Below are positions 34,188 through 44,564 of a DNA stretch of 64,000 nt, one piece after another. The DNA is from Rhizobium leguminosarum (GTDB lineage Bacteria > Pseudomonadota > Alphaproteobacteria > Rhizobiales > Rhizobiaceae). The DNA is taken from positions 3,684,501-3,748,500 of the forward strand of contig NZ_JAGIOR010000001.1 of assembly GCF_017876795.1 (NCBI RefSeq), in the 5' to 3' direction. How positions within the stretch are numbered: position 1 is the stretch's first letter; each line of letters begins with the position of its first letter. Position numbers and translations under genes: made by a program. A model generated the notes under the pieces. It did not search any database and was not told where the DNA came from. It saw nothing but the letters and a program-made list of their open reading frames with translations.

Positions 34188-35135
34188 ATGCCAAGCTATC
34201 GCCCGCCGAAGGTCGCTTCGTCCGAGATCACGCCACGCCAGATCTACCTGCGCCGTCGTGAATTCCTGGGCGCGGCAGCACTTGGCGCCATGGGGCTCTA
34301 CGGCGCCGGCAAGGCCAGTGCTGCCGCCCTCTCCGCGGTTGAAAGCAAGTACAAGGTCGACGAGAAGCCGACGCCGATCAATGACGTCACGACCTATAAC
34401 AATTTCTATGAGTTCGGCCTCGACAAGGGCGATCCGGCCGCGAACTCCGGCGATTTCAAGCCGCTGCCCTGGACCATCAAGGTCGACGGCATGGTCAACA
34501 AGCCAGGCACTTTCGACCTCGATGCGCTGATCAAGGAATTTCCGATCGAGGAGCGCACCTATCGCATGCGCTGCGTCGAGGCCTGGTCGATGGTCATCCC
34601 CTGGGACGGCTTTCCGCTGGCATCGCTGCTCGACAAGGTAGAGCCGCTCGGCAGCGCCAAATACGTCGCCTTCGAAACCGTCGTGCGGCCGGACGAGATG
34701 CCGGGGCAGAAGGGCTTTTTCCAGTCGCTCGACTGGCCTTATATCGAGGGTCTGCGCCTCGACGAGGCGCGCCATCCGCTGACGCTGCTGGCCGTCGGGC
34801 TTTATGGTGAAACGCTGCCGAACCAGAACGGTGCGCCGGTCCGTCTCGTTGTGCCATGGAAATACGGCTTCAAGGGCATCAAGTCGATCGTCAGGGTCAC
34901 GCTTACCGACCAGCAGCCGAAGAACACCTGGCAGGTGACCAATTCGCAGGAATACGGCTTCTACGCCAACGTCAACCCTGCGGTCGACCATCCGCGCTGG
35001 AGCCAGGCGAGCGAGCGGCGAATCGGCGAAAGCGGCTTCTTCGGCGCGAGCCGCCACCCCACCCTGCCCTTCAACGGTTATGCCGACGAGGTGGCGAGCC
35101 TTTATGCCGGCATGGATCTGAAGGCGAATTTCTGA
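34188..35135 (+). CDS. msrP: Methionine sulfoxide reductase MsrP, Mo-cofactor subunit
   Basis: This 315-residue protein starts with a Tat signal ([15 protein letters not shown], residues 22-36) and has the sulfite-oxidase fold. Cys129 in [12 protein letters not shown] is the molybdopterin ligand. With the membrane haem protein MsrQ it repairs oxidised methionines in periplasmic proteins, drawing electrons from the quinone pool or flavin. CTGGAGG precedes the ATG, and the stop overlaps the msrQ start (TGATG). Confidence 0.96.
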   Translation: MPSYRPPKVASSEITPRQIYLRRREFLGAAALGAMGLYGAGKASAAALSAVESKYKVDEKPTPINDVTTYNNFYEFGLDKGDPAANSGDFKPLPWTIKVDGMVNKPGTFDLDALIKEFPIEERTYRMRCVEAWSMVIPWDGFPLASLLDKVEPLGSAKYVAFETVVRPDEMPGQKGFFQSLDWPYIEGLRLDEARHPLTLLAVGLYGETLPNQNGAPVRLVVPWKYGFKGIKSIVRVTLTDQQPKNTWQVTNSQEYGFYANVNPAVDHPRWSQASERRIGESGFFGASRHPTLPFNGYADEVASLYAGMDLKANF

Positions 35136-35791
35136 TGGCGGAACTATCGCTTGCCATTCCCAAGCGCTGGCAGCCCGCCTCCGTCTGGCTGCTTTATGTC
35201 GTCGGGCTCGTGCCGGCGGCCTGGACCTTCTATCTCGGAGCGACCGATCAGCTCGGCGCCGATCCGGTCAAGACCTTCGAGCTTTTCCTCGGCATCTGGA
35301 CGATCCGTTTCCTGATCGCAACGCTTGCCGTCTCCCCTGCCCGCGAGCTCTTCGGCTGGAACTATCTGCGCTATCGCCGCGCGCTGGGCCTGCTGACCTT
35401 CTACTACGCGCTGATGCATTTTACCGTCTACATGGTGCTCGACCAGGCGATGGAAATCCATGCCGTCATCAACGACGTACTGAAGCGTCCCTTCATCATG
35501 TTCGGCATGGCCGGGCTTGCGATGCTCATTCCGCTGGCGGTGACATCCAATAATTTCTCGATCCGCCGCCTCGGCAAAAGCTGGATCTGGCTGCACCGAC
35601 TTGTCACCATCATCGCCGCCTGCGGAGCGCTGCACTTCGCGCTCTCAACCAAGATCCTCGATCTCCAGCAATATATCTATGTCGGGCTGATCATCGCGCT
35701 CATCCTCTACCGTTCCTGGCGGCCGATCGCGCGCAGCCGGAAGAAAGGCCAGGGGCGAACCCGCAATCGCGCGATGGCGTCGGCTTCGTGA
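35135..35791 (+). CDS. msrQ: MsrQ haem-binding membrane subunit
   Basis: This 218-residue ferric-reductase-like protein has about six transmembrane helices. Histidines suited to haem binding occur in ALMHFTVYM, IWLHRLVTII and ALHFALST. It passes electrons to MsrP across the membrane. The start overlaps the msrP stop by one base, marking strict coupling. It converges on the DUF2809 gene with 13 bases between the stops. Confidence 0.95.
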   Translation: MAELSLAIPKRWQPASVWLLYVVGLVPAAWTFYLGATDQLGADPVKTFELFLGIWTIRFLIATLAVSPARELFGWNYLRYRRALGLLTFYYALMHFTVYMVLDQAMEIHAVINDVLKRPFIMFGMAGLAMLIPLAVTSNNFSIRRLGKSWIWLHRLVTIIAACGALHFALSTKILDLQQYIYVGLIIALILYRSWRPIARSRKKGQGRTRNRAMASAS

Positions 35792-35804
35792 GACGACGGT
35801 AGAC

Positions 35805-36227
35805 CTACCGGCGAAGATGCATCACAGTCCAGCGGCCGGGATCGAAGGCGCAGGCCGCGGCGATCCCGATCGCATAGGCCAGCATGTTCCACAGCGAAAA
35901 GATGCGGCCGAGCAGCAGCGCGCCTGCGGTGGTCAGCCGAAACGCGTCGAGCCAGGGCGTGTGATAGAGCCGGAATAACTCCACTGAGATCGCTATGACC
36001 AACGCCATGACCGCAATGCCTGCGGGCCGCGACCTCGCGACAAAGAGCGTCACGAGCAGATAGACCATCGCCCCCCAGAGCGCCGAGCCACCATACTTGA
36101 CGACGACAAAGGGTAGATCGAGCGCATAGCCAGACCGTCTAAGCGCCAGCCCAAGCGCTATCACCACAAGCAGGGCTGCGAGGCGGAGGAACCGCACTTG
36201 GGAGCGAGTCTGAACGATTTCGCGCAA
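35805..36227 (-). CDS. DUF2809-family membrane protein
   Basis: This 140-residue protein has four hydrophobic helices. The motif KYGGSALWGAMVYLLVTLF (residues 44-62) and ISVELFRLYHTPWLDAFR (80-97) fit the DUF2809 (YjgA-like) pattern of small four-helix membrane proteins, a relative of the VanZ fold. No function is known. It is not part of msrPQ, lying on the other strand. Confidence 0.7.
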   Translation of the reverse strand: MREIVQTRSQVRFLRLAALLVVIALGLALRRSGYALDLPFVVVKYGGSALWGAMVYLLVTLFVARSRPAGIAVMALVIAISVELFRLYHTPWLDAFRLTTAGALLLGRIFSLWNMLAYAIGIAAACAFDPGRWTVMHLRR

Positions 36228-36350
36228 TGAGACCTATCCTATATCAGTTAGCCCGTTGGACGGTTGAGGTGGAGATAGCGAATGATCGACGAGCTGCTGT
36301 TTGTCTCGCAGATCGGCGCCCCACTTTCGTCCACGACCGATGCACAAACA

Positions 36351-36383
36351 AAAACAGCCGGGCTTTGTGAGCCCGGCTGTTTT
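36351..36383 (-). terminator. Terminator of the ribosomal superoperon
   Basis: A 13-base perfect stem (AAAACAGCCGGGC, 36351-36363, with 36371-36383) has a seven-base loop and ends in a T run in the leftward direction. It stands 22 bases after the rplQ stop and closes the alpha operon. It would also work rightward. Confidence 0.93.
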
Positions 36384-36404
36384 GCATCCACCGAAGCGGA
36401 AGAT

Positions 36405-36827
36405 TTAAGCGGCGACGGCCTGCTCTTCGGCAGCGACGCGGGCCTTGTCGGCTGCGCCCTTGGCGAAGGTGTCGCGATCAACGAATTCGATCACGGCCAT
36501 GGCGGCATTGTCGCCCTGGCGGAAGCCGGCCTTCATGATGCGCAGGTAGCCGCCGTTGCGGGTGGCGTAACGCGTTGCGATCGTGTCGAACAGCTTCGAA
36601 ACGACGGCGGCATCGCGGATCTGCGAGATCGCCTGACGGCGAGCGTGCAGGTCGCCGCGCTTGCCAAGCGTGACCAGCTTCTCGACGATCGGACGGATTT
36701 CCTTGGCCTTCGGCAGGGTCGTGACGATCTGCTCGTGGGTAATCAGCGAAGCGGCCATGTTGGCGAACATCGCCTTGCGGTGGCTTGCAGTTCTATTCAG
36801 CTTGCGGCCGGCTTTACCATGGCGCAT
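36405..36827 (-). CDS. rplQ: 50S ribosomal protein L17
   Basis: This 140-residue protein opens [20 protein letters not shown], the L17 signature. L17 sits near the exit of the peptide tunnel on the 50S subunit. The last 20 residues form an Ala/Lys/Glu-rich tail beyond the E. coli length. It is the final gene of the leftward superoperon, separated from rpoA by 177 bases that contain a rhizobial palindrome, and followed at once by a strong terminator. Confidence 0.98.
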   Translation of the reverse strand: MRHGKAGRKLNRTASHRKAMFANMAASLITHEQIVTTLPKAKEIRPIVEKLVTLGKRGDLHARRQAISQIRDAAVVSKLFDTIATRYATRNGGYLRIMKAGFRQGDNAAMAVIEFVDRDTFAKGAADKARVAAEEQAVAA

Positions 36828-36960
36828 TGCTATTCTCCTTTAATGCAGGTGCCCTTACACTAAGTGGGCCTGCCGTTTCCTGGCACATGCAGGCGATCGG
36901 CCTGCTGTTTGACGGGGAAAGGCAGCCGAAAGAGCCTGCCTTCTGTTATGTTCTTGCGAT

Positions 36961-37003
36961 CGGCGTGCGGGCGGAAAACCGCTTCACACTTTTCCTCACG
37001 CCG
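36961..37003. repeat. Degenerate rhizobial palindrome inside the alpha operon
   Basis: Arms CGGCGTG (36961-36967) and CACGCCG (36997-37003) flank GAAAACCGCTTCACACTTTTC, cited here only as the reverse complement of the AAAAGTG..AGCGGTTTT core with one inserted base. It lies directly behind rpoA, within the rpoA-rplQ gap, so it is transcribed with the operon. Confidence 0.6.
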
Positions 37004-37004
37004 C

Positions 37005-38015
37005 TCAGTATTGGTCTTCGTAACGCTTGGCGAGATCTTCGATGTTCTCGGGCGGCCATGCCGGCACTTCCATGCCGAGGTGCAGGCCCATAGAAGCGAG
37101 AACTTCCTTGATTTCGTTCAGCGACTTGCGACCAAAATTCGGCGTGCGGAGCATTTCTGCTTCGGTCTTCTGAATGAGGTCGCCGATATAGACGATGTTG
37201 TCGTTCTTCAGGCAGTTTGCCGAACGGACCGACAATTCGAGTTCGTCCACCTTCTTGAGGAGAGCCGGGTTGAAAGCGAGTTCGGTGACTGCTTCCTCTT
37301 CGGTTTCCTTCTGCGGCTCGTCGAAGTTGACGAAGACGCCAAGCTGATCCTGGAGGATGCGCGCCGCAAAAGCGACGGCGTCTTCACCGGTGATCGAGCC
37401 ATCGGTTTCGATGGTCATGTTCAGCTTGTCGTAGTCGAGAACCTGTCCTTCGCGGGTATTTTCAACCTTGTAGGACACCTTCTTGACCGGCGAATAAAGG
37501 CTGTCGACCGGGATGAGACCGATCGGAGCATCTTCCGCACGATTACGTTCGGCCGGAACGTAGCCCTTGCCGTTGTTGACGGTGAACTCCATGCGGATTT
37601 CGGCACCCTCGTCGAGCGTGCAGATGACATGCTCGGGGTTGAGGATTTCGATATCGCCGACCGTCTGGATGTCGCCAGCCGTGACAACACCCGGACCCTG
37701 CTTGCGCACCATCATGCGCTTTGCGTCGTCGCCATCCATCTTGATGGCGATTTCCTTGATGTTGAGCACGATGTCCGTCACGTCTTCGCGGACGCCCGGA
37801 ATCGAGGAGAATTCATGCAGCACACCATCGATCTGCACCGCCGTGACGGCAGCGCCGCGCAGCGAGGAGAGCAGAACGCGGCGAAGCGCATTGCCGAGGG
37901 TGAGGCCGAAGCCGCGCTCCAGCGGTTCGGCAACAAGCGTCGCCCTGGTGCGCGAGCTCGAGGAGAACTCCACCTTGTTCGGCTTGATCAGTTCCTGCCA
38001 GTTCTTCTGAATCAT
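37005..38015 (-). CDS. rpoA: RNA polymerase alpha subunit
   Basis: This 336-residue protein has the N-terminal dimerisation domain (residues 1-235, with the [20 protein letters not shown] segment that contacts beta and beta') and the C-terminal domain from about 250, whose [16 protein letters not shown] helix contacts promoter UP elements and activators. It is slightly longer than the E. coli protein (329). It lies between rpsK and rplQ, the usual alpha-operon order without rpsD. Confidence 0.98.
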   Translation of the reverse strand: MIQKNWQELIKPNKVEFSSSSRTRATLVAEPLERGFGLTLGNALRRVLLSSLRGAAVTAVQIDGVLHEFSSIPGVREDVTDIVLNIKEIAIKMDGDDAKRMMVRKQGPGVVTAGDIQTVGDIEILNPEHVICTLDEGAEIRMEFTVNNGKGYVPAERNRAEDAPIGLIPVDSLYSPVKKVSYKVENTREGQVLDYDKLNMTIETDGSITGEDAVAFAARILQDQLGVFVNFDEPQKETEEEAVTELAFNPALLKKVDELELSVRSANCLKNDNIVYIGDLIQKTEAEMLRTPNFGRKSLNEIKEVLASMGLHLGMEVPAWPPENIEDLAKRYEDQY

Positions 38016-38112
38016 GAGTTTGCCTTCCGTTCGTTGCCACCATCCAATCGTGGCAACCGAGCTTGAAAACCACCGGGAGCGCCAAGGCGCTCACCAGTGA
38101 CGAGAGCGATGA

Positions 38113-38502
38113 TCAGACGCGGCGCTTCTTGCGCGGACGGCAGCCATTGTGCGGGATCGGGGTCACGTCGCGGATGGACGTGATCATGAAACCAGCAGCC
38201 TGGAGCGCGCGCAGAGCCGATTCGCGACCCGAACCCGGACCACAAACTTCGACTTCCAGCGACTTCATGCCGTGCTCCTGAGCCTTCTTGGCGCAGTCTT
38301 CGGCAGCCATCTGGGCAGCGAACGGGGTCGACTTGCGCGAGCCCTTGAAGCCCTTGGCGCCAGCCGAAGACCAAGCAATCGCGTTGCCCTGGGCATCGGT
38401 GATGGTGATCATCGTGTTGTTGAAGGTCGAGTTGACGTGAGCGACACCCGACGAGATATTCTTGCGTTCACGACGGCGAACGCGGACGGCTTCCTTAGCC
38501 AT
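38113..38502 (-). CDS. rpsK: 30S ribosomal protein S11
   Basis: This 129-residue protein carries [19 protein letters not shown] and ends [11 protein letters not shown], the S11 signatures. S11 forms part of the 30S platform near the E and P sites. Spacing to rpoA is 97 bases and to rpsM 133 bases, both longer than most gaps in this operon. Confidence 0.98.
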   Translation of the reverse strand: MAKEAVRVRRRERKNISSGVAHVNSTFNNTMITITDAQGNAIAWSSAGAKGFKGSRKSTPFAAQMAAEDCAKKAQEHGMKSLEVEVCGPGSGRESALRALQAAGFMITSIRDVTPIPHNGCRPRKKRRV

Positions 38503-38635
38503 GGTATTCCTTTCGTTGATCTCTTCACCGCCGTAACGCCAGCGGCTACACCAGAACGGCGCCTATATGGTCCCGCTCCAAACTCAAAAGAGGCCGGCGC
38601 AGACCGCCAGCCTCCCTACCCCGGTTTCCCGGAAA

Positions 38636-39004
38636 TTACTTCTTCTTGCTAGCGATTGCCTTTGCCGGGCCCTTGCGGGTACGGGCATTGGTGTGCGTGC
38701 GCTGACCGCGGACCGGAAGGCCGCGGCGATGACGCAAGCCGCGGTAGCAGCCGAGGTCCATCAGGCGCTTGATGTTCATCGAGGTTTCGCGACGAAGATC
38801 GCCTTCGACCTGATAGTCGCGGTCGATGGCTTCGCGGATCTGAAGGACTTCGGCGTCCGTCAGCTGATGCACACGACGTTCAGCCGGGATACCGACTTTC
38901 TCGACGATTTCCTGTGCGAATTTCGTACCGATCCCGTGAATGTAGGTCAGCGCGATAACAACGCGCTTCGCAGTCGGGATGTTGACGCCAGCGATACGTG
39001 CCAC
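38636..39004 (-). CDS. rpsM: 30S ribosomal protein S13
   Basis: This 122-residue protein starts at a GTG (39002-39004) reading [10 protein letters not shown], preceded by AAGGAGA; an ATG 12 codons upstream gives a non-family extension. S13 lies in the 30S head, contacts the P-site tRNA through its basic tail (KAIASKKK) and forms an intersubunit bridge. The 221-base gap on the adk side contains a perfect TTGACA, perhaps an internal promoter. Confidence 0.98.
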   Translation of the reverse strand: MARIAGVNIPTAKRVVIALTYIHGIGTKFAQEIVEKVGIPAERRVHQLTDAEVLQIREAIDRDYQVEGDLRRETSMNIKRLMDLGCYRGLRHRRGLPVRGQRTHTNARTRKGPAKAIASKKK

Positions 39005-39225
39005 GCCTGTTCTCCTTGCATTCCAGTTGCCATCCGGCAAGTGGGCTTCGTTATGCGGTCTTTAGAACCGCTCGTTCAGATTTACGTCCGCAACATGTCA
39101 AAACGACCGCACCCGGACTTCCCTGGGAAATCCGCGCCGATCGCATGGAATGTCGCGAGTTGGCGCGGTGTTTAGCGGAATCACTGCTGAAAAGCAACCG
39201 TTCCGCCAAGTTTATTTTCAAAGCC

Positions 39226-39876
39226 TTAAAGCTTCGAAAGAATGTTTTCGACCTCGGCCGTCACCCGATCGATCTCTGCCATGCCGTCCACGGACTTGAG
39301 TTTGCCCTTGGCATGGTAATAGCCGATCAGCGGCGAGGTTTCCTTGTAGTAGACCTGCAGCCGAGCCGTCATGGTCTCCGGGTTGTCATCAGGACGGCGC
39401 TTGAAGTGCGTGGAACCGCACTTGTCGCACACACCTTCCGCAGCCGGAACCTTATCGGTATCGTGATAGACGCTGCCGCACTGTGCGCAGGAGTAGCGAC
39501 CGGCGACGCGACGGACCAGTTCGTCATCGTCGACACGGAATTCGATAACGACGGACAGGCCGAGACCCTTTGCCCTCAGCATCGCTTCCGTGGCGTCCGC
39601 CTGGACGAGCGTCCTGGGGAAACCGTCGAGAATGAAGCCGTTGGCGCAATCGGGTTGATCGATACGCTCGGAGACGATGGCGATAACGATCTCATCCGAG
39701 ACAAGTTTGCCGGCGTCCATGACTGCCTTGGCGCGCTTGCCGACATCCGTGCCGGCGTTAACCGCTGCACGCAGCATGTCCCCCGTGGAAAGCTGCGGAA
39801 TGCCGTGCTTTTCCACGATCCGCTGGGCCTGGGTTCCCTTACCCGCACCCGGCGGCCCCAAAAGGATAAGTCTCAT
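39226..39876 (-). CDS. adk: Adenylate kinase, zinc-lid type
   Basis: This 216-residue enzyme interconverts ATP, AMP and ADP. The P-loop is [10 protein letters not shown] (7-16). The lid holds four cysteines, Cys130, Cys133, Cys150 and Cys153, which bind zinc; many proteobacterial Adks lack this. Its start overlaps the secY stop as ATGA. Clustering with secY is the standard spc-operon arrangement outside the enterics. Confidence 0.98.
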   Translation of the reverse strand: MRLILLGPPGAGKGTQAQRIVEKHGIPQLSTGDMLRAAVNAGTDVGKRAKAVMDAGKLVSDEIVIAIVSERIDQPDCANGFILDGFPRTLVQADATEAMLRAKGLGLSVVIEFRVDDDELVRRVAGRYSCAQCGSVYHDTDKVPAAEGVCDKCGSTHFKRRPDDNPETMTARLQVYYKETSPLIGYYHAKGKLKSVDGMAEIDRVTAEVENILSKL

Positions 39877-41213
39877 CGCCCCCTCTTTCCTCCACGCAAC
39901 TTCGATTTCTTGATCAGGCCTTCGTATTGCTGCGCGATCAGGTGACCCTGGATCTGTGCAACCGTATCAAGAGTTACGCTAACCACGATCAAAAGCGAAG
40001 TCCCACCAAGGGATAATGGAATGCCGGTTTGCGACACCAAGATCTCCGGAAGGATGCAGACGAAGACGAGATAGATTGCGCCGATCATCGTGATTCGAGT
40101 CAGCACATAGTCGATATATTCGGCAGTGCGCTCGCCCGGGCGGATGCCGGGAATGAAGCCGCCATGCTTCTTCAGATTGTCGGCCGTGTCCTTCGGATTG
40201 AAGACGATAGCCGTATAGAAGAAGGCGAAGAAGGCGATCAGTGCCGCATAGAGCACCATATAAAGCGGTCGGCCATGGCCGAGGGCCGCGATGATCGATG
40301 TCGCCCAGGAGGGCATTGCCGTAGTGCTGGCAAAGCCCGCAACCGTTGCCGGCAGTAGCAGCAGCGACGAGGCGAAGATCGCTGGGATGACGCCCGACGT
40401 GTTGAGCTTCAGCGGCAGGTGCGAGGTATCGCCCTGGAACATCCGGTTGCCGACCTGGCGCTTCGGATACTGAATCAAGAGCCGGCGCTGGGCACGCTCG
40501 ACGAAGACGATGACGCCGATGACGCCGATCGCGACGATGATGACCAGCAGGATGAGGAAGGTCGACAATGCGCCGGTCCGGCCGAGCTCGAGCGTGCTGG
40601 CAAGAGCCGTCGGAAGACCGGCGGCGATGCCGGCGAAGATGATCAGCGAGATGCCGTTGCCGATGCCGCGCGAGGTGATCTGCTCGCCGAGCCACATCAG
40701 GAACATCGTGCCACCGAGCAGCGTCAGAACGGTGGAAACACGGAAGAACCAGCCCGGATCGACAACGAGGCCCTGGCCGCTCTCAAGGCCGGCGGCAATG
40801 CCGTAGGCCTGGAGCGCACCGAGGATGACTGTGCCATAGCGGGTATATTGGTTGATGATCTTACGGCCCTGCTCTCCCTCCTTCTTGAGGTTTTCGAGCG
40901 CCGGCACGACAGATGTCATGAGCTGCACGATGATCGAAGCAGAGATATAAGGCATGATGCCGAGCGCGAAGATCGCCATGCGCTGAACAGCGCCGCCCGA
41001 AAACATGTTGAAGAGGCCGAGAATGCCGCCTGACTGGCCGCGGAAAGCCTGGGCATAGGCTTCGGGATTGAGACCCGGAAGCGGAATATGGGTGCCGAGC
41101 CTGTAGACGAGGAGAGCAGCCAGTGTGAACCACAAGCGCTTCTTCAAATCCTCGGCTTTGGCAAAGGTCGAAAAATTGAGGTTGGATGCCAATTGTTCCG
41201 CTGCAGAAGCCAT
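39873..41213 (-). CDS. secY: Protein translocase subunit SecY
   Basis: This 446-residue channel of the Sec translocon has ten transmembrane helices. The plug region follows [15 protein letters not shown], and the cytoplasmic loops include [20 protein letters not shown]. The start at 41213 ([14 protein letters not shown]) fits alphaproteobacterial SecY; the open frame upstream passes through the rplO terminator and is not coding. A 233-base gap with a terminator separates it from rplO, so it may also have its own promoter. Confidence 0.97.
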   Translation of the reverse strand: MASAAEQLASNLNFSTFAKAEDLKKRLWFTLAALLVYRLGTHIPLPGLNPEAYAQAFRGQSGGILGLFNMFSGGAVQRMAIFALGIMPYISASIIVQLMTSVVPALENLKKEGEQGRKIINQYTRYGTVILGALQAYGIAAGLESGQGLVVDPGWFFRVSTVLTLLGGTMFLMWLGEQITSRGIGNGISLIIFAGIAAGLPTALASTLELGRTGALSTFLILLVIIVAIGVIGVIVFVERAQRRLLIQYPKRQVGNRMFQGDTSHLPLKLNTSGVIPAIFASSLLLLPATVAGFASTTAMPSWATSIIAALGHGRPLYMVLYAALIAFFAFFYTAIVFNPKDTADNLKKHGGFIPGIRPGERTAEYIDYVLTRITMIGAIYLVFVCILPEILVSQTGIPLSLGGTSLLIVVSVTLDTVAQIQGHLIAQQYEGLIKKSKLRGGKRGR

Positions 41214-41405
41214 GCGATTCTCCGCGCTACCAATTCCGGCGTCTCTAGGGGATAGGCCGGCCCCGGAATCAGTATGAAAATTATTCAAAACCGGGTTCAG
41301 AACGGATTGCAGCGCAACCCCATGCCTCACCCTTGTTTTAGTCTTACCGGCATGACGCGGGCGCGCCAGCCAAGTTTTTGTGAGGCCCACATATGGGAGC
41401 AAAAT

Positions 41406-41430
41406 CGCCCGGTGTGAAGCACCCCGGGCG
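41406..41430 (-). terminator. Intrinsic terminator/attenuator between rplO and secY
   Basis: CGCCCGGTGTG (41406-41416) pairs with CACCCCGGGCG (41420-41430) with one mismatch, and the leftward transcript then reads ATTTT. It stands 16 bases beyond the rplO stop. This is a classical terminator inside an operon, so read-through must be regulated or secY must have another promoter. Confidence 0.8.
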
Positions 41431-41446
41431 AGATATCATCAGATTA

Positions 41447-41923
41447 TTATTCGGCTGCAGCCGGAGCCGAAAGCTGCGTCACGGTGCCGCCGGCCTTTTC
41501 GATCTTCTCGACGGCGGGCTTGGAGGCGCCTGCAACGACGATGGTGATCTTGGCCTTCAGCTCGCCGTCGGCGAGAACGCGAACGCCGTCCTTAGGGCGG
41601 CGGATGACGCCGGCCGCCTTGAGGGCAGCTGCGTCAACGGTCGCCTTGGCATCCAGCTTGCCGGCGTCGATCGCCGCCTGGATCCGGCCGAGCGACACAA
41701 CAACAAAATCGGAAGCGAAAATGTTGTTGAAGCCGCGCTTCGGCAGGCGACGATAGATCGGCATCTGGCCGCCTTCGAAGCCGTTGATGGCGACGCCCGA
41801 ACGGGACTTCTGACCCTTCACGCCGCGACCAGCCGTCTTGCCGGAACCCGAACCGATACCGCGGCCGAGGCGCTTGCGGCTGTGGGTCGAGCCTTCGTTG
41901 TCTTTAATTTCATTGAGTTTCAT
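41447..41923 (-). CDS. rplO: 50S ribosomal protein L15
   Basis: This 158-residue protein opens [20 protein letters not shown], with the Gly/Arg-rich extension ([20 protein letters not shown]) that threads into 23S rRNA. L15 is a late assembly protein of the 50S subunit. ATG 41923 has a GGAGG-type site; the 19 codons upstream belong to the rpmD end. It is followed by an intrinsic terminator before secY. Confidence 0.98.
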   Translation of the reverse strand: MKLNEIKDNEGSTHSRKRLGRGIGSGSGKTAGRGVKGQKSRSGVAINGFEGGQMPIYRRLPKRGFNNIFASDFVVVSLGRIQAAIDAGKLDAKATVDAAALKAAGVIRRPKDGVRVLADGELKAKITIVVAGASKPAVEKIEKAGGTVTQLSAPAAAE

Positions 41924-41939
41924 GAGCGTTTCCTCCGTC

Positions 41940-42149
41940 TCACTTCTCGTCGACGACGCGAACGAGATGCTGGACAGCACGGATCATGCCACGAACGGAA
42001 GGAGTATCCTCCAGCGTGCGGCGACGGTGCATCTTGTTCAGTCCGAGACCGATCAGCGTGCGCTGCTGGACATCCGGACGGCGAATCGGGCTGCCGATCT
42101 GTTCGATCGTGACAGTCTTCGCTTCAGCCTTCTTGGTAGCCTTGGCCAT
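41940..42149 (-). CDS. rpmD: 50S ribosomal protein L30
   Basis: This 69-residue protein carries the L30 pattern [20 protein letters not shown] and [20 protein letters not shown]. It binds 23S domain II. The first nine residues (MAKATKKAE) extend the family N-terminus. It lies 16 bases before rplO and 14 bases after rpsE. Confidence 0.98.
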   Translation of the reverse strand: MAKATKKAEAKTVTIEQIGSPIRRPDVQQRTLIGLGLNKMHRRRTLEDTPSVRGMIRAVQHLVRVVDEK

Positions 42150-42163
42150 CTGTCAAACTCCTC

Positions 42164-42733
42164 TTATTCTTCAGAGGCGTTGCCGGAGGCGCTACGACGA
42201 GCCTGCAGCGTTGCATACTTGATGCCGCGCTGAGCTGCGATGTCCTTCGGGTGAACCTGGTGCTTCAGAGCGTCGAAGGTGGCGCGAACCATGTTGTAGG
42301 GGTTCGACGAACCGGTCGACTTGGCGACGACGTCATGCATGCCGAGCGTTTCGAATACGGCGCGCATCGGACCACCGGCGATGATACCGGTACCGACCTT
42401 GGCCGAGCGCAGCAGAACCTTACCGGCGCCGTGGCGGCCATGAACGTCGTGATGCAGCGTACGGCCGTCACGCAGCGGTACGAAGATCAGTTCGCGCTTG
42501 GCGGCTTCGGTTGCCTTGCGGATGGCTTCCGGCACTTCACGTGCCTTGCCATGGCCGAAGCCGACGCGGCCCTTCTGGTCGCCGACGACGACGAGTGCTG
42601 CGAAACCAAAACGACGGCCGCCCTTGACGACCTTGGCGACGCGGTTGATCGCGACCAGCTTGTCGACGAATTCGCTGTCGCGCTCGTCACGGCTCTGGCG
42701 GTCTTCCCGCTGCGGCCTTCTTTCCTGTGCCAT
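42164..42733 (-). CDS. rpsE: 30S ribosomal protein S5
   Basis: This 189-residue protein has the double-stranded-RNA-binding S5 domain near residues 22-85 ([20 protein letters not shown]) and the C-terminal S5 domain ([18 protein letters not shown]). It contributes to decoding accuracy and mRNA entry. It is about 20 residues longer than E. coli S5, with a charged N-terminal extension and a Ser/Glu tail. Confidence 0.98.
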   Translation of the reverse strand: MAQERRPQREDRQSRDERDSEFVDKLVAINRVAKVVKGGRRFGFAALVVVGDQKGRVGFGHGKAREVPEAIRKATEAAKRELIFVPLRDGRTLHHDVHGRHGAGKVLLRSAKVGTGIIAGGPMRAVFETLGMHDVVAKSTGSSNPYNMVRATFDALKHQVHPKDIAAQRGIKYATLQARRSASGNASEE

Positions 42734-42864
42734 TGTCCTCTTCCTTTTTCTTTTCCGGGTGCAATCGGCAAATAAATGTGGACCGCGTCAGCCTCCCCTA
42801 TCGGAGAGTGCTTGCGGTCCGGCGAAAATCCGGCCGGCGCTAAAAGCGTCCGGCCGGAAACTGA

Positions 42865-43227
42865 TCAGAAGGTGAGACCGCCTTCGCGGGCTGCATCGGC
42901 GAGAGCCTTGATGCGGCCGTGGAAGATGAAGGCGCCACGGTCGAACACGACTTCCGTAACACCGGCCTTGGAGGCGCGCTCGGCGACGAGCTTGCCGACA
43001 ACGGCAGCGGCGGCGGTATCGGCACCGGTCTTCAGAGAACCGCGCAGATCCTTTTCGAGGGTGGAGGCAGACGCAAGCGTCTTGCCGGCCACATCATCGA
43101 TGACCTGGGCGTAGATGTTCTTCGAGGAGCGATGAACCGACAGGCGCGGACGGCCATTGGCCACCGACTTGATATGACGGCGCACGCGGTTGGCACGACG
43201 TGCAAGTGCTTCTTTCCTGCTAGCCAT
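42865..43227 (-). CDS. rplR: 50S ribosomal protein L18
   Basis: This 120-residue protein carries [20 protein letters not shown] and the end [17 protein letters not shown], standard for L18. It binds 5S rRNA in the central protuberance together with L5. A gap of 131 bases separates it from rpsE downstream, a little larger than usual; I see no hairpin with a T run in it. Confidence 0.98.
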   Translation of the reverse strand: MASRKEALARRANRVRRHIKSVANGRPRLSVHRSSKNIYAQVIDDVAGKTLASASTLEKDLRGSLKTGADTAAAAVVGKLVAERASKAGVTEVVFDRGAFIFHGRIKALADAAREGGLTF

Positions 43228-43239
43228 TTCGCGTGATCC

Positions 43240-43773
43240 TTACTTCTTCTTGCCTTCTTTGCGGACGATCCGCTCGTCAGCGTACTTGACGCCCTTGCCC
43301 TTGTAGGGCTCAGGACCGCGATATTCGCGGATTTCAGCGGCGACCTGACCGACCTGCTGCTTATTGATGCCAGAGACAACAATTTCAGTCGGCTTCGGAA
43401 CGAAGATCGTGATGCCGACCGGCGGCTCATAGATCACGTCATGGCTGAAACCGAGAGCCAGCTGCAGGTTCTTGCCCTGCAGGGAGGCGCGGTAACCGAC
43501 GCCGTTGATTTCGAGCTTGCGCTCAAAGCCATCCGTGACACCCTTGAAGATGCCTTCGATCATTGTGCGGGACATGCCCCACTTTGAACGTGCATCCTTG
43601 CTCTGGTTCACCGGCGTCACGACGACCGCGTTGTTTTCGAGCTTGAGGCTGATTTCGTCATTAGCAACGAAAAACAGCTCGCCCTTCGGGCCCTTTGCAG
43701 TGACCTTCTGGCCATCGACCGTAGCCGTGATCCCAGCAGGCACCTGAACGGGCTTCTTACCGATACGAGACAT
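43240..43773 (-). CDS. rplF: 50S ribosomal protein L6
   Basis: This 177-residue protein has two L6 repeats. It opens [18 protein letters not shown] and ends with the signature [21 protein letters not shown]6 sits at the base of the L7/L12 stalk near the sarcin-ricin loop. Confidence 0.98.
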   Translation of the reverse strand: MSRIGKKPVQVPAGITATVDGQKVTAKGPKGELFFVANDEISLKLENNAVVVTPVNQSKDARSKWGMSRTMIEGIFKGVTDGFERKLEINGVGYRASLQGKNLQLALGFSHDVIYEPPVGITIFVPKPTEIVVSGINKQQVGQVAAEIREYRGPEPYKGKGVKYADERIVRKEGKKK

Positions 43774-43815
43774 GTTTCAATCCTGTCTGTTCGCTATGGA
43801 GATCCCTGCCCGATC

Positions 43816-44214
43816 TTAGAAGACCGAGCAAAGAACCTCGCCGCCAACGTTCTGTTCGCGAGCCTGGTGATCGGCCATCACACCCTTCGGAGTCGAAAGG
43901 ATCGTGATGCCGAGGCCGTTCGCGACCTGCGGAATGGACTTGACCGAGACATAAACCCGGCGGCCCGGCTTGGACACACGGCCGATCTCACGGATCACCG
44001 ACGCGCCTTCATAATATTTCAGCTCGATGCTGAGTTCCGACTTGCCATTGCCGAAATCGACAACGGAATAGCCACGGATGTAGCCTTCGGACTGCAAGAC
44101 ATCGAGAACACGTGCACGGAGCCTGGACGCAGGCGTCGAAACCGACGACTTGCGGCGGGAAGCGCCGTTACGGATACGGGTGAGCATATCGCCCAACGGA
44201 TCAGTCATTGTCAT
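43816..44214 (-). CDS. rpsH: 30S ribosomal protein S8
   Basis: This 132-residue protein reads [20 protein letters not shown] and ends [20 protein letters not shown] plus a short tail. S8 binds 16S helix 21 and, in enterics, represses the spc operon by binding its mRNA. A second ATG two codons in is an alternative start. Confidence 0.98.
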   Translation of the reverse strand: MTMTDPLGDMLTRIRNGASRRKSSVSTPASRLRARVLDVLQSEGYIRGYSVVDFGNGKSELSIELKYYEGASVIREIGRVSKPGRRVYVSVKSIPQVANGLGITILSTPKGVMADHQAREQNVGGEVLCSVF

Positions 44215-44226
44215 GTAACCTGCTCC

Positions 44227-44532
44227 TTACCAGCTCGACTTGACGATACCCGGCACTTTGCCGAAATTGCCCAGTTCACGCAGCGCAATACGCGACATGC
44301 GCAGTTTGCGGTAATATGCGCGCGGACGCCCCGAAACTTCGCAACGGTTGCGAACACGGGTCTTCGATCCATCACGCGGCAGGGATGCCAGCTTGATCGA
44401 GGCCTTGAACCGCTCTTCGATCGGAAGAGCCTGGTTCATGATGATCGCCTTCAACGCAGCCCGCTTAGCGGACTGGTTGGCGACCGTAGTACGGCGGCGC
44501 TTGTTCTTTTCAACTGCGCTTGTCTTCGCCAT
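44227..44532 (-). CDS. rpsN: 30S ribosomal protein S14, zinc-free form
   Basis: This 101-residue protein has [20 protein letters not shown] near residue 62. It is the long form lacking the two CxxC pairs of zinc-binding S14. Start [14 protein letters not shown] at 44532 fits the family; the frame upstream is intergenic. It lies between rplE and rpsH in the usual spc order. Confidence 0.98.
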   Translation of the reverse strand: MAKTSAVEKNKRRRTTVANQSAKRAALKAIIMNQALPIEERFKASIKLASLPRDGSKTRVRNRCEVSGRPRAYYRKLRMSRIALRELGNFGKVPGIVKSSW

Positions 44533-44564
44533 GTCAGGTTCCTTTTCTACGCTCGTCGTTACGG

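Noticed and set aside
39096..39101. Perfect TTGACA upstream of rpsM on the minus strand
   Set aside because: No acceptable -10 box at 16-18 bases, so I did not annotate a promoter, although an internal promoter in this 221-base gap is possible.
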